A stretch of 23,973 bases of DNA. Source: JBBRHH01 sp038222915. GTDB taxonomy: Bacteria > Planctomycetota > Phycisphaerae > Tepidisphaerales > Tepidisphaeraceae. Within the stretch, counting starts at the first letter, position 1. Every line of letters begins with the position of its first letter. The DNA lies in NCBI GenBank assembly GCA_038222915.1, contig JBBRHH010000017.1, positions 1-23,973 on the forward strand, given 5' to 3'. The notes under the pieces were generated by a model. That model was not told the origin of the DNA. It worked only from the letters and a program-made list of their open reading frames with translations, and searched no databases. The position numbers and the translations under genes were made by a program. Positions 1-7,367 of this stretch are shown here, in pieces.

Positions 1-1
1 C

Positions 2-382
2 ATGCAGTTGTATGACAAGGCGATCGAACAGTGGCGGGCGAATGTGCCGGCTACTGATCTCGACAAGCTCTACTGCCGGTTGAGCCACTTCTATCGAGCG
101 GATTGCGAGTTTGATCTGGGCAACTACGCCGACTCGATCAAGCTCTACGACGCGGCCGCGTTTCGGTATCAGGAAGATCCATCGGCGCTGGCGGCCTACG
201 TTCAGATCGTCAACGCCAACTGTGCCCTTGGAAAAATGGAAGAAGCCAAAACCGCCAACGAGCGGGCGAAAACCCTCTTGCGCCGAATGCCGGCCGATGC
301 GTTCAAGAACGGCAGCAACGTGATGCCCAAGGAATACTGGGAAAAGTGGCTCAAATGGTCCGGCGAAACTGGCATGTGGTGA
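2..382 (+). CDS. TPR-repeat protein, 3' end only
   Basis: The C-terminal 126 residues of a protein whose beginning lies outside the window; the ATG at base 2 is probably internal. The visible part is helical and carries TPR-like periodicity: pairs such as FYRADCEFDLGNYADSIKLY and an ALAAYVQIVNANCALGKMEEA block, each with the small/large residue pattern of a tetratricopeptide helix pair. TPR repeats are protein-protein scaffolds, so no enzymatic role is suggested. It ends 16 bases before the FlgN-like gene and is probably co-transcribed with the flagellar block, but a flagellar role is inferred only from position. The full protein could carry a signal peptide or other domains that cannot be seen here. 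Confidence 0.7.
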   Translation: MQLYDKAIEQWRANVPATDLDKLYCRLSHFYRADCEFDLGNYADSIKLYDAAAFRYQEDPSALAAYVQIVNANCALGKMEEAKTANERAKTLLRRMPADAFKNGSNVMPKEYWEKWLKWSGETGMW

Positions 383-398
383 AATGGACGTGTGAAGC

Positions 399-842
399 TT
401 GAAACAGGATGCGATCATTTCGGCGCTGGAAGAGCAGGTTGGCTGCTATCGGCGGCTGGCAAAGCTGGCTGAGATGCAGCACGAGCACGTTCAGCAGGGC
501 CAGACCGAAGGCCTGCTTGAGGTGCTCGGCCGCCGCCAGGATGTGCTTGACCAGATCGGACGGATTGAAAGTTCGCTCAAGTCCGCCAAGGGGCGGTGGA
601 GCGAATATCTTCGGGAGATTGGCGACGAAAGCCGCAGCGTCGCCGAGCGATTGCTGGCCGAGACGCGAACGCTGCTGGAAGAGATTACCGCTGCCGACCG
701 CAACGACGCCCTGGTGCTGCAGTCTCGAAAACTCAATCTCGGAAAAGCAATTCAACAGGCAACAGCAGCACGGCGCGTGAACAGGAATTACGCCACCGCC
801 GCCTATGGACGCAGAACCTCTGGGATGGATCTCACGCAATGA
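399..842 (+). CDS. flgN: FlgN-like flagellar export chaperone
   Basis: A 147-residue, almost wholly helical protein. FlgN-family chaperones bind hook-associated proteins FlgK and FlgL and hold them for the flagellar type III export gate. The pattern fits: an N-terminal helix beginning ALEEQVGCYRRLAKLAEMQ, a second helix with LLEVLGRRQDVLDQIGRIE, a long third helix, and a C-terminal tail (RVNRNYATAAYG...MDLTQ) of the kind often seen in FlgN proteins. Frame-0 stops just upstream (393-395) leave TTG at 399 as the only early start; the next in-frame ATG (about 474) would remove the first helix. The stop overlaps the kinase start in an ATGA junction, implying translational coupling. Sequence conservation in FlgN is low, so the assignment rests on helical pattern, size and neighbours. 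Confidence 0.6.
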   Translation: MKQDAIISALEEQVGCYRRLAKLAEMQHEHVQQGQTEGLLEVLGRRQDVLDQIGRIESSLKSAKGRWSEYLREIGDESRSVAERLLAETRTLLEEITAADRNDALVLQSRKLNLGKAIQQATAARRVNRNYATAAYGRRTSGMDLTQ

Positions 843-1756
843 GCGCAATGGCCGGGCAATTTTCGCAGTACGAGTTGGAGAGGCACGGAAACCTCGCCCA
901 CGAAGCTGCCGATCGCCGCGCGGACGATGAAGTCGCCCGGGCCGAGCAGGCCAAGCGTATCGAAGAGTTTGGACGGATCATCCTGGCATACAGCGAAGTG
1001 ACTGAAAAACTTCAGCAGTCGCACGAGCGCCTCGAGCGCACCGTCGACACCCTGCGGCTGGAGCTGACGGAAAAAAATCAGCTGCTGGAGCGAAAGAACC
1101 GGCTGGCGGCTCTGGGCGAGATGGCCGCCGGGATGGCGCACGAGATTCGCAACCCGCTCGGCGGAATTCAGTTGTACGCATCGCTGCTGGCAAAGGATGT
1201 TGCCGACCGGCCGGCCTCTCTGACCGTGGTTCAAAAAATCGCCGGCGGCGTCCGCCGTCTTGAATCGCTGGTCAGCCAGATCCTCCAGTTTACCCGCGAA
1301 ATGAAGGCGAATTGTTCTGAAGCGGATCTGGCCGTGATCGTCAGCGAGGCAGTCGAATATGCCAGTGCCGGATTTGGGCAGCGAAAGATTGACGTTCATG
1401 TGGATGGACCGGTTTCGATGCCGGTCCGCGTTGACGCGCTGCTGCTTGGTCAGGCGGTTTTAAACCTGCTGCTCAATGCATCCGAGGCCATGGACGACGG
1501 CGGCCAGATCAGGATCAGGTACAGTTGTCCTCCGGAAGGGACCCAGGGGCGGCAGTTTCATCTGGTGGTTGAAGACGATGGACCCGGAATTCCATCACAC
1601 ATCCTGGAACGCATTTTCGACCCGTTTTTTACGACCAAAGACACCGGCACCGGGCTTGGGCTCGCGATCGTTCATCGTGTGATCGAAGCGCATGACGGGT
1701 CGATTGTCGTGACGAATCTCGAAGGCCGCGGCGCGAAGTTTGAGATACGAATTTAG
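839..1756 (+). CDS. Soluble sensor histidine kinase (FlrB/FleS/AtoS-like) of the flagellar regulator pair
   Basis: A 305-residue histidine kinase. The dimerisation/phosphoacceptor region has the H-box AAGMAHEIRNPLGGI with His101. The ATPase part has an N-box (LNLLLNASEAM), a G1 box (DDGPG, about 246-250), an F-box (FDPFFTTK) and a G2 box (GTGLGLA, about 270). The first 90 residues are hydrophilic and probably coiled coil. No membrane segment or recognisable PAS domain is visible, so this is a cytosolic kinase like FlrB/FleS, sensing an internal cue such as assembly state. The start is taken as ATG 839, which overlaps the preceding stop; an in-frame extension to 596 only re-reads the chaperone gene. 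It lies 25 bases before its presumed partner regulator. Phosphotransfer to that partner is inferred from adjacency and family precedent. Confidence 0.9.
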   Translation: MSAMAGQFSQYELERHGNLAHEAADRRADDEVARAEQAKRIEEFGRIILAYSEVTEKLQQSHERLERTVDTLRLELTEKNQLLERKNRLAALGEMAAGMAHEIRNPLGGIQLYASLLAKDVADRPASLTVVQKIAGGVRRLESLVSQILQFTREMKANCSEADLAVIVSEAVEYASAGFGQRKIDVHVDGPVSMPVRVDALLLGQAVLNLLLNASEAMDDGGQIRIRYSCPPEGTQGRQFHLVVEDDGPGIPSHILERIFDPFFTTKDTGTGLGLAIVHRVIEAHDGSIVVTNLEGRGAKFEIRI

Positions 1757-1781
1757 AGGACCACAACGGACTAGAGGTAAC

Positions 1782-3155
1782 ATGGCAAGAATTCTGGTGG
1801 TTGACGATCAAGAGATGATGCGGGATTCGCTGGCGGCGACGCTCGCCCGCGAAGGCCATGACGTGGTCGCGGCCGGCGATGGGCCTACCGCGGTCAATCG
1901 CTTGAGCAATGGCCGATTCGATCTGCTGGTCAGCGACCTGAAGATGCCGCGCATGACCGGCCTGGAACTGCTCGCGGAAGCCAAACGGCTTCGACCGGAA
2001 ATGCCGGTCGTGCTGATGACCGCCTTCGCCACCGTCAACACCGCCGTCGAGGCGATGAAACTCGGCGCATACGACTACATCACCAAGCCCTTCGACGGTG
2101 AGGAAATCAAGCTGCTGGTCGAGCGCACCCTGGAACACAGCCGTCTGGTGCGGGAAAACCAGGCCCTGCGCAGCATGACGGAAATCTCCGCTCCCAGGCC
2201 GCTGGTCGGATCCAGTCCGATCATGGACGAGGTGAAAAAGAAAATTGATCTGGTCGCCAAAAGCAACGCGACGGTGCTCGTGTGCGGCGAAAGCGGAACG
2301 GGCAAGGAAGTGGTGGCCCGCGCGATCCACATCGCCTCCGAGCGACGCGATCGCCCGATGCTGGCGGTGAACTGTGCCGCGCTCTCCGAAACGCTGCTTG
2401 AAAGCGAACTCTTTGGCCATGAAAAGGGCGCATTCACCGGTGCCGACCGGATGCGCCGCGGCCGATTTGAGCTGGCCGACGGAGGCACGCTGCTTCTCGA
2501 TGAGATCAGCGAAATCGCCCCTTCGCTCCAGGCCAAGCTGCTCCGTGTGTTGCAGGAAAGCCAGTTCGAGCGTGTGGGTTCGAGCCTGACGCAGCAGGTG
2601 GATGTGCGTGTGGTGGCGACGACGAATCGCGACTTGGAGTCGGCCGTCAGCGAAGGGAAGTTTCGCCAGGATCTTTACTACCGGCTGAACGTTGTCCCCA
2701 TCGAGCTGCCGCCGCTGCGCGAGCGCACCGATGACATTCCAGACCTGTGCAGGCATTTCCTTCATCAGGTCGCCAAGCGCGAGAAGAGCGTCTTCCGTCA
2801 CATTGAGGCCGACGCGGTGCGGCTGCTGCAGCGATATACCTGGCCGGGCAACGTGCGCGAATTACAGAACATCGTCGAGCGCGCCTGTATCCTCGAGAGC
2901 GAACCGGGGGTCGTTCGCGCGGTAACGATCGAGCCGTGGCTGAAGATCGGCCAGGCCGCGACCGGAAGCGGCGCGACACTCGCCGGCAAGCCGCTGGCGA
3001 CGATCGAGAAGCAGGTGATTCTCAGCACGCTGGAAAAGTTCAAAGGGCATCGGATCAAGACCGCAAGCGCCCTGGGCATCGGTGTCCGCACGCTTGGAAT
3101 GAAGCTCAAAAAGTGGCGCGATGAAGGTGAGATGCTGGAAGAGGTGAGCGCATAA
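1782..3155 (+). CDS. NtrC-family sigma-54-dependent flagellar response regulator (FlrC/FleR/FlbD-like)
   Basis: A 457-residue three-domain activator. The receiver domain (1-115) has acidic DD at 8-9, phosphoacceptor Asp52 in LLVSDLKMP, Thr80 and Lys102. The AAA+ domain (about 140-375) has Walker A GESGTGKE (169-176), the sigma-54-contacting GAFTGA loop (216-221), Walker B LLLDE (237-241) and an arginine-finger region RLNVVPIELPPLRER. A Fis-type helix-turn-helix follows at about 427-446 (TASALGIGVRTLGMKLKKW). It should remodel sigma-54 RNA polymerase at class II flagellar promoters after phosphorylation by the upstream kinase. Start ATG 1782 has an AGAGGT Shine-Dalgarno at 1773-1778 and gives the canonical MARILVVDD beginning; the longer TTG start at 1740 overlaps the kinase. 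The flgB promoter region immediately downstream is its most obvious target. Confidence 0.93.
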   Translation: MARILVVDDQEMMRDSLAATLAREGHDVVAAGDGPTAVNRLSNGRFDLLVSDLKMPRMTGLELLAEAKRLRPEMPVVLMTAFATVNTAVEAMKLGAYDYITKPFDGEEIKLLVERTLEHSRLVRENQALRSMTEISAPRPLVGSSPIMDEVKKKIDLVAKSNATVLVCGESGTGKEVVARAIHIASERRDRPMLAVNCAALSETLLESELFGHEKGAFTGADRMRRGRFELADGGTLLLDEISEIAPSLQAKLLRVLQESQFERVGSSLTQQVDVRVVATTNRDLESAVSEGKFRQDLYYRLNVVPIELPPLRERTDDIPDLCRHFLHQVAKREKSVFRHIEADAVRLLQRYTWPGNVRELQNIVERACILESEPGVVRAVTIEPWLKIGQAATGSGATLAGKPLATIEKQVILSTLEKFKGHRIKTASALGIGVRTLGMKLKKWRDEGEMLEEVSA

Positions 3156-3202
3156 ACTGCGCGAGAGCGCAGGAAGTGCCGACAGCCAGGTGAGTGTTTT
3201 GC

Positions 3203-3259
3203 CGGCACGATCGCGGCGTGTCGACGATTATTGGCACCAACTTGCGGCACGCGGTTTGA
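3203..3259 (+). promoter_or_regulatory. Candidate sigma-54 promoter region upstream of flgB
   Basis: The 130-base gap between the NtrC-type activator and flgB holds three partial matches to the -24/-12 consensus (TGGCACG-N4-TTGC). CGGCACGATCGCGGC at 3203-3217 keeps the required GG-N10-GC spacing, with a good -24 and a weak -12. TTGGCACCAACTTGC at 3231-3245 has near-perfect half sites but is one base short (9 instead of 10). CGGCACGCGGTTTGA at 3245-3259 has a good -24 and a GA instead of GC at -12. At most one is likely to be used. The position next to a sigma-54 activator makes a sigma-54 promoter plausible, but none of the three is a perfect match. Confidence 0.4.
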
Positions 3260-3285
3260 ATTGTCGTAACGAATGGGAGCAACAA

Positions 3286-3687
3286 ATGTTTGTCGATCGG
3301 ATGATCAACGAAGGCAACGCACCCCTGCTGGAGCAGGTGGTGAAGTTTGCGGCCGTGCGGCACAAGCTGATCCTCGACAACATCGCAAATGTCAGCACGC
3401 CTGACTATCGGCAGAAAGACCTGTCGGTCGAGCGGTTTCAGTCGATGCTCCGCGAACGGGTCGATCACCGCAGCGCAGGCTCGTCCGGCATGGTGCGTTT
3501 TGACGATATTGAGAACAGCGTGGAGAACCCGACGGCCGGCATCCTGTTTCACGACCGCAACAACCGTTCGATGGAACAATTGGCCAGCGATATGTCGAAA
3601 AACGCGATGTTTCATAACCTCGCAATTGAGTTGTTGAAGAAGCAGTTTGCGACCATGGAGATGGCGTTGCGGGAAAAAGTAGGTTGA
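3286..3687 (+). CDS. flgB: Flagellar basal-body rod protein FlgB
   Basis: A 133-residue proximal rod protein. FlgB is exported through the flagellar type III system and polymerises with FlgC, FlgF, FliE and FlgG to form the drive-shaft rod across the periplasm. The N-terminal helix carries the rod/hook signature around residues 21-45 (AVRHKLILDNIANVSTPDYRQKD), matching the conserved NIANxxTPxY pattern. The C-terminal part NRSMEQLASDMSKNAMFHNLAIELL also matches the family, and the length is normal. Start ATG 3286 is preceded by a GGGAGC Shine-Dalgarno at 3275-3280; an in-frame GTG at 3190 would add 32 residues with no family counterpart. It heads the structural part of the flagellar block, downstream of the candidate sigma-54 sites. 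Confidence 0.95.
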   Translation: MFVDRMINEGNAPLLEQVVKFAAVRHKLILDNIANVSTPDYRQKDLSVERFQSMLRERVDHRSAGSSGMVRFDDIENSVENPTAGILFHDRNNRSMEQLASDMSKNAMFHNLAIELLKKQFATMEMALREKVG

Positions 3688-3717
3688 TCTGAGTGATTAG
3701 GAAGGGAAGGCAGAAGC

Positions 3718-4122
3718 GTGTTTGATGCACTGGACATTTCAGCGAGCGCCCTGATGGCACAGCGAACCCGGATGGACACCATCGCGGGCAACGTTGCCAA
3801 CATGAACACCACCCACGACGCCAACGGGAACATTGCTCCGTATCGAAAGCGGTTTGTGCTGTTCTCGCCCGGCCAGGCGGGCAACGCCGACGCCCCCGGC
3901 GTGCGCGTTTCCAAGGTCATGCAGGACAAATCTGACTTCCGCAAAGTGCTGGACTGGAGCCATCCCGACCACGATGCCCAGGGATATGTGAGTTACCCCA
4001 ACATTGACCTGGCCATCGAAATGGTCAACGCAATGGAAGCCTCCCGTGCGTATGAAGCCAACGTCACGGCGATGGAAGTGACCAAATCAATGATCAATTC
4101 TTCGCTTCGGCTCATCGCCTAG
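3718..4122 (+). CDS. flgC: Flagellar basal-body rod protein FlgC
   Basis: A 134-residue proximal rod protein, partner of FlgB. It begins FDALDISASALMAQRTRMD and has the rod signature GNVANMNTT at about 24-32. It ends with the FlgC-typical helix (YPNIDLAIEMVNAMEASRAYEANV...SSLRLIA). The start is GTG 3718, with a purine-rich GGAAGGGAAGG stretch a few bases upstream, and gives the usual FlgC N-terminus. Length is standard. It sits 30 bases after flgB and 24 bases before fliE, the usual flgBC-fliE order. Confidence 0.95.
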   Translation: MFDALDISASALMAQRTRMDTIAGNVANMNTTHDANGNIAPYRKRFVLFSPGQAGNADAPGVRVSKVMQDKSDFRKVLDWSHPDHDAQGYVSYPNIDLAIEMVNAMEASRAYEANVTAMEVTKSMINSSLRLIA

Positions 4123-4146
4123 CTATAACATTTTCGCGGCACGTTC

Positions 4147-4455
4147 ATGATCGAATCCATCAGCAATCTGGCCATCGGCAAAACGCCCGCCGCGGCATCG
4201 CCCGCGAAAGCGCTCGGCGCCGACAACAGCGGGGGCACTAGCTTTGCCGACACCCTCAAGAACAGCATCGACGAAGTCTCGCGGCTTCAGCAGGATGCCA
4301 GCAAAGCGGTGGAAGATCTCGCGACCGGCAAAACCCAGGACGTCACCGGCGTGATGACCGCAATGGAAAAATCAGATCTGGCGTTCAAGACCCTGCTGGC
4401 GATCCGGACCAAGCTGATGGACGCCTACGAAGAGATCAAAGGCATCCAAGTTTAA
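4147..4455 (+). CDS. fliE: Flagellar hook-basal body protein FliE
   Basis: A 102-residue protein of standard FliE length. FliE forms the junction between the MS ring (FliF) and the proximal rod and is one of the first axial proteins exported. The FliE pattern is visible: a variable N-terminus, then a SFADTLKNSIDEVSRLQQDA helix, a GKTQDVTGVMTAMEKSDLAFKTL segment, and the conserved C-terminal helix LLAIRTKLMDAYEEIKGIQV. The stop is followed by an A/T-rich stretch and a promoter candidate ahead of fliF. Confidence 0.95.
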   Translation: MIESISNLAIGKTPAAASPAKALGADNSGGTSFADTLKNSIDEVSRLQQDASKAVEDLATGKTQDVTGVMTAMEKSDLAFKTLLAIRTKLMDAYEEIKGIQV

Positions 4456-4473
4456 AAAAATATTAATTCTTCG

Positions 4474-4502
4474 TTGACGCGGACGCGTTCGCGGTTGATA
4501 AC
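4474..4502 (+). promoter_or_regulatory. Candidate sigma-70-type promoter ahead of fliF
   Basis: TTGACG at 4474-4479 (five of six bases matching a -35 box), a 17-base spacer, and GATAAC at 4497-4502 (four of six matching a -10 box). It is preceded by an A/T-rich run at 4451-4471 that could act as an UP element. A start near 4509 would give a leader of about 67 bases before fliF. The spacer contains overlapping CGCG/ACGCGT palindromic motifs. This could give the fliF-fliK part of the cluster transcription independent of the flgB promoter. Confidence 0.45.
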
Positions 4503-4560
4503 ACGCGTGCAGCAAATGTGAAATTCAGGGAAGGCGTCGGCGGAGCCGATGCGGCAAGCC

Positions 4561-4568
4561 AAGGAAGG
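4561..4568 (+). promoter_or_regulatory. Ribosome binding site deciding the fliF start
   Basis: AAGGAAGG lies seven bases before ATG 4576. It favours that start over the in-frame ATG at 4549, which has no comparable site and would add nine residues. Confidence 0.6.
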
Positions 4569-4575
4569 CACGGCC

Positions 4576-6222
4576 ATGGATTTTCTTAAGACTCAACTTG
4601 CGCGGATCCAGCAACAGCTCGGTGGTCTGACCGCCAGCCAGCGAATGTTGTCAGGCACTCTCGTCGTCATCATGGTGATGACGTTGTACTGGTGGACGCG
4701 ATACGCGTCGCAAGCCGACATGGAGCCTGTGCTGAACCAGGCGATCGCCCCCGAAGAGCTCAGCCGCATCACCAACGAGCTTCAGGCCAAGGGCATTCCG
4801 TACAAAATGCAGGGCGACCGGATCACCGTGCCTTCTGATCGGCGCGCTGAAGCCTTCGCGACTCTGGCCTACTCGCAGCTTCTTCCGCACAACTTCAAAG
4901 ATGCTTTTGACGAGATGATCAGCAAGAGCAATCCGCTGGATCCGCAGAGCAAGACCAACGTGCTGTTCAATCAGGCCAAGGAGATGAATCTTTCACAGAT
5001 CATCCGGGATTGGCCGGGCGTGGCTCATGCGTTTGTGGTGATCGATTCCACGAAGCAGCGTTCGATTGGCGAAGCGTCGATCGAGCCCAGCGCCAGCGTG
5101 AACATCACCATGCGAAGCGGCATGAAGGCGGACAAGAAGCTGGTCGATGCGGCGGCAGTGATGGTTTCGGGAGCGGTGGCGAGTGTTGCCAAGGGCCGGG
5201 TCCATGTGATCATTGACGGCGTAACCCATCATGTCACCAACGATGACGATGGTAGCTATAACGGCGGGACCTGGCTGGAATATGTGAAGGAATGCGATTC
5301 GTATTTTGCCCAAAAGCTGCAGAAGCAGTTGTTCTTTATCGACGGCGCCATGGTGGCTGTGACGGTGGACCCGGACTTTGTGCGGAAGGAAGTGAAGAAG
5401 CGGCTGTATGGGAACAAGCCGCTGGTCAGACCGCTGGAGACAAAGAGCAAGACGGAAGAAATCTCCACGCAAGCGGCCCCGGCTTCTGAACCCGGCGTTG
5501 CGGCAAACACATCTGCTTCCATCACGCCCGGCGCTGGCGGAGGCGAGACCCACAAAAGCACCATTGAGAGTGAGGACGTCAAGAATCTCGTTTTGCCGGA
5601 TGAAACGGTCATCAATGAAATAGGTCAGTCGGGGGCGGCAAATATTAAGTCAGCCTCGGTATATGTCCCGCGCAGCTATTTCGTACGCGTGTACAAGTCG
5701 CGGCACGGGGATTCGCAGGAACCCGACGAAGCCGCGCTGCAGACACTGATTGCGCCGGAACTCGAACAATTGAAAACCAGTTCGCGTGCCTGCCTCGGCC
5801 TGACTGCGGAACAGTCGCTGAGTGTTGCTGTGTATTCCGACCTGATGCCTGCAACGCCTGTCGCCGCGGCGCAACCCGCGGCCGCAAGTTCTATCGGACT
5901 TGTGCTGGGCGGCCACGTGAAAGAAATCGCGGTGGGTGCGCTCGCGCTCATCAGTCTGTTCATGATGTCGACGATGGTAAAGAAGTCGTCGCCCGCTCCG
6001 GCCACGGTGGCCGCCACGCCTGCGCCAAAGGAGAGGTCACCCTTGCTCCGCCCGGAAGAGGTCGTCGCGGAAGTTGGCGAAGGCGACGCCATGCTGGATG
6101 GAATGGAAATCAATGAGGAGACCGTGAAGGCCCAGCAGATGATCGATCAGGTTGACAACATGGTGAAGGACAACCCTGATGCCGCCGCGAATCTCATCAA
6201 GCGGTGGATGAACCGGGTTTAA
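4576..6222 (+). CDS. fliF: Flagellar MS-ring protein FliF
   Basis: A 548-residue inner-membrane protein that forms the MS ring, the platform on which the rod, C-ring and export gate assemble. A first membrane segment lies at about 24-42 (MLSGTLVVIMVMTLYWW). It is followed by the YscJ/FliF-like domain (ELQAKGIPYKMQGDRITVPSD; later LSQIIRDWPGVAHAFVVID), a long periplasmic part with an Ala/Thr/Gly-rich linker, and a second membrane segment at about 449-468 (EIAVGALALISLFMM). An 80-residue cytoplasmic tail ends in a helix (AANLIKRWMNRV) that would bind the FliG N-domain. The start is set by the AAGGAAGG site; ATG 4549 is the alternative. The middle is divergent from enterobacterial FliF, as expected for a distant phylum. 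Confidence 0.93.
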   Translation: MDFLKTQLARIQQQLGGLTASQRMLSGTLVVIMVMTLYWWTRYASQADMEPVLNQAIAPEELSRITNELQAKGIPYKMQGDRITVPSDRRAEAFATLAYSQLLPHNFKDAFDEMISKSNPLDPQSKTNVLFNQAKEMNLSQIIRDWPGVAHAFVVIDSTKQRSIGEASIEPSASVNITMRSGMKADKKLVDAAAVMVSGAVASVAKGRVHVIIDGVTHHVTNDDDGSYNGGTWLEYVKECDSYFAQKLQKQLFFIDGAMVAVTVDPDFVRKEVKKRLYGNKPLVRPLETKSKTEEISTQAAPASEPGVAANTSASITPGAGGGETHKSTIESEDVKNLVLPDETVINEIGQSGAANIKSASVYVPRSYFVRVYKSRHGDSQEPDEAALQTLIAPELEQLKTSSRACLGLTAEQSLSVAVYSDLMPATPVAAAQPAAASSIGLVLGGHVKEIAVGALALISLFMMSTMVKKSSPAPATVAATPAPKERSPLLRPEEVVAEVGEGDAMLDGMEINEETVKAQQMIDQVDNMVKDNPDAAANLIKRWMNRV

Positions 6223-6267
6223 CGGGCCCCGAAGTTTTCGCTGCAACTCTGAATCTCGGAAGATGAC

Positions 6268-7275
6268 ATGGCTCTTGATTTGACGGGTGTTCGAAAAGCC
6301 GCGGTACTGCTTCTGTCGTTGGACCAGGACCAGGCAGCGGAAGTTCTCAAGCGCCTCCCGGCCGAGGCCGTCGAGGAAGTCAGCCGTGAGATTGCTTCCA
6401 TCGGCGAAGTGCCGGTGGGTACGCGCAAGGAAGTGTTCACCGAGTTCTACAACACCGCCCTGGCAAATTCCTACGTCGCCGAAGGCGGCCTCGAATATGC
6501 CAAGTCTCTCTTGCGAAAAAGTCTGTCGAGTGCCGATGCCGAGCGCGTCATCAAGCAGGTCACCCAACAGGTGCAGACGACGCCGTTTTCATTCCTGCAA
6601 AAGGCCGACGGCGAGAATCTGCTGACCTTTATCCAGGATGAACATCCGCAGACCATCGCATTGATCCTCGCGCACCTGCCGGCCCAGAAGGCCAGCGAAA
6701 TTCTCGTCGGTTTGCCCAGCCAGAAGCAGATCGAGGTGGTGAAACGCGTCGCCAACATGGAACAGACCAATCCCGAGGTGATCAAGGAAGTCGAGCGCGG
6801 CCTCGAGCACCGCCTCAGCGACATCGTTTCGCAGACGTTCGAAAAGGCCGGCGGCGTCGACACCGTCGCGGAGATCCTAAATCTCGCCGATCGTTCGACG
6901 GAAAAAGGGATCATGGAAGGCCTCGAGGCCGAGGATCCGGATCTGGTCGAACAGATTCGCAGGCTTATGTTCGTCTTCGAGGACATCCTGCTGGTCAACG
7001 ACAAGGGCATCCAGTCGGTGCTCAAGGAAGTCGACAACGAGGAGCTGGCTCTCGCGCTCAAGACCGCCAGCGAGGACCTCAAGGTCAAGATATTCAAGAA
7101 TATGTCCGAGCGCGCCGCTCAGCTGATTGGCGAAGACATGCAGTTCATGGGCCCGGTGCGTGTGAGCGATGTCGAGTCGGCCCAGCAGAAGATTGTGGAC
7201 ATCGTGCGCCGCCTGGAAGACGCCGGCGAAATCATCATTGCCGGCCGCGGCGGCGAGAAAGAAATGGTCGTTTGA
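6268..7275 (+). CDS. fliG: Flagellar motor switch protein FliG
   Basis: A 335-residue C-ring protein that transmits stator torque and takes part in direction switching. The N-domain starts LTGVRKAAVLLLSLDQDQAAEVLKRL and binds the FliF tail encoded just upstream. The middle domain contains the EHPQT motif (125-129) followed by IALILAHLPAQKASEIL. The C-domain has the charged torque helix region (around LALALKTASEDLKVKIFKNMSERAA) and the typical ending GEIIIAGRGGEKEMVV. Length and domain order are canonical. It lies 45 bases after fliF; 92 bases carrying a palindrome separate it from fliH. Confidence 0.97.
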   Translation: MALDLTGVRKAAVLLLSLDQDQAAEVLKRLPAEAVEEVSREIASIGEVPVGTRKEVFTEFYNTALANSYVAEGGLEYAKSLLRKSLSSADAERVIKQVTQQVQTTPFSFLQKADGENLLTFIQDEHPQTIALILAHLPAQKASEILVGLPSQKQIEVVKRVANMEQTNPEVIKEVERGLEHRLSDIVSQTFEKAGGVDTVAEILNLADRSTEKGIMEGLEAEDPDLVEQIRRLMFVFEDILLVNDKGIQSVLKEVDNEELALALKTASEDLKVKIFKNMSERAAQLIGEDMQFMGPVRVSDVESAQQKIVDIVRRLEDAGEIIIAGRGGEKEMVV

Positions 7276-7288
7276 GGAGGATGCAGGC

Positions 7289-7341
7289 ATCAGAATTCAG
7301 GGTTCAACGGGAACCCGAGCCCATGAATCCTGAATCCTGAT
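7289..7341 (+). repeat. Imperfect palindrome between fliG and fliH
   Basis: ATCAGAATTCAGG at 7289-7301 pairs with CCTGAATCCTGAT at 7329-7341 in 12 of 13 positions, and the loop itself contains GTTC/GAAC (7302-7305, 7311-7314). The right arm holds a direct repeat, AATCCTGA twice. No T-run follows, so it is not a canonical intrinsic terminator. It could be an mRNA processing or stability hairpin, or one copy of a dispersed intergenic palindromic repeat. Confidence 0.5.
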
Positions 7342-7367
7342 CCGTGCACCCTCCTCCAAACAAACGT

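Noticed and set aside
596..838. N-terminal extension of the kinase frame
   Set aside because: It overlaps the FlgN-like gene, is Arg/Gln-rich out-of-frame sequence, and the ATG at 839 gives a clean coupled start.
1629..2801. Minus-strand open frame of 390 codons
   Set aside because: It lies wholly opposite the NtrC-family regulator, is rich in His/Arg/Gln with no recognisable domain, and is a shadow of high-GC coding bias.
3190..3285. Extended GTG start for flgB
   Set aside because: It adds 32 residues without family counterpart and would overlap the candidate sigma-54 promoter elements; ATG 3286 has a Shine-Dalgarno site.
7281..7340. Tiny ORF (about 19 codons) right after AGGAGG at 7275-7280
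   Set aside because: The Shine-Dalgarno touches the ATG with no spacer, and the ORF is just the palindrome read through; no support for translation.
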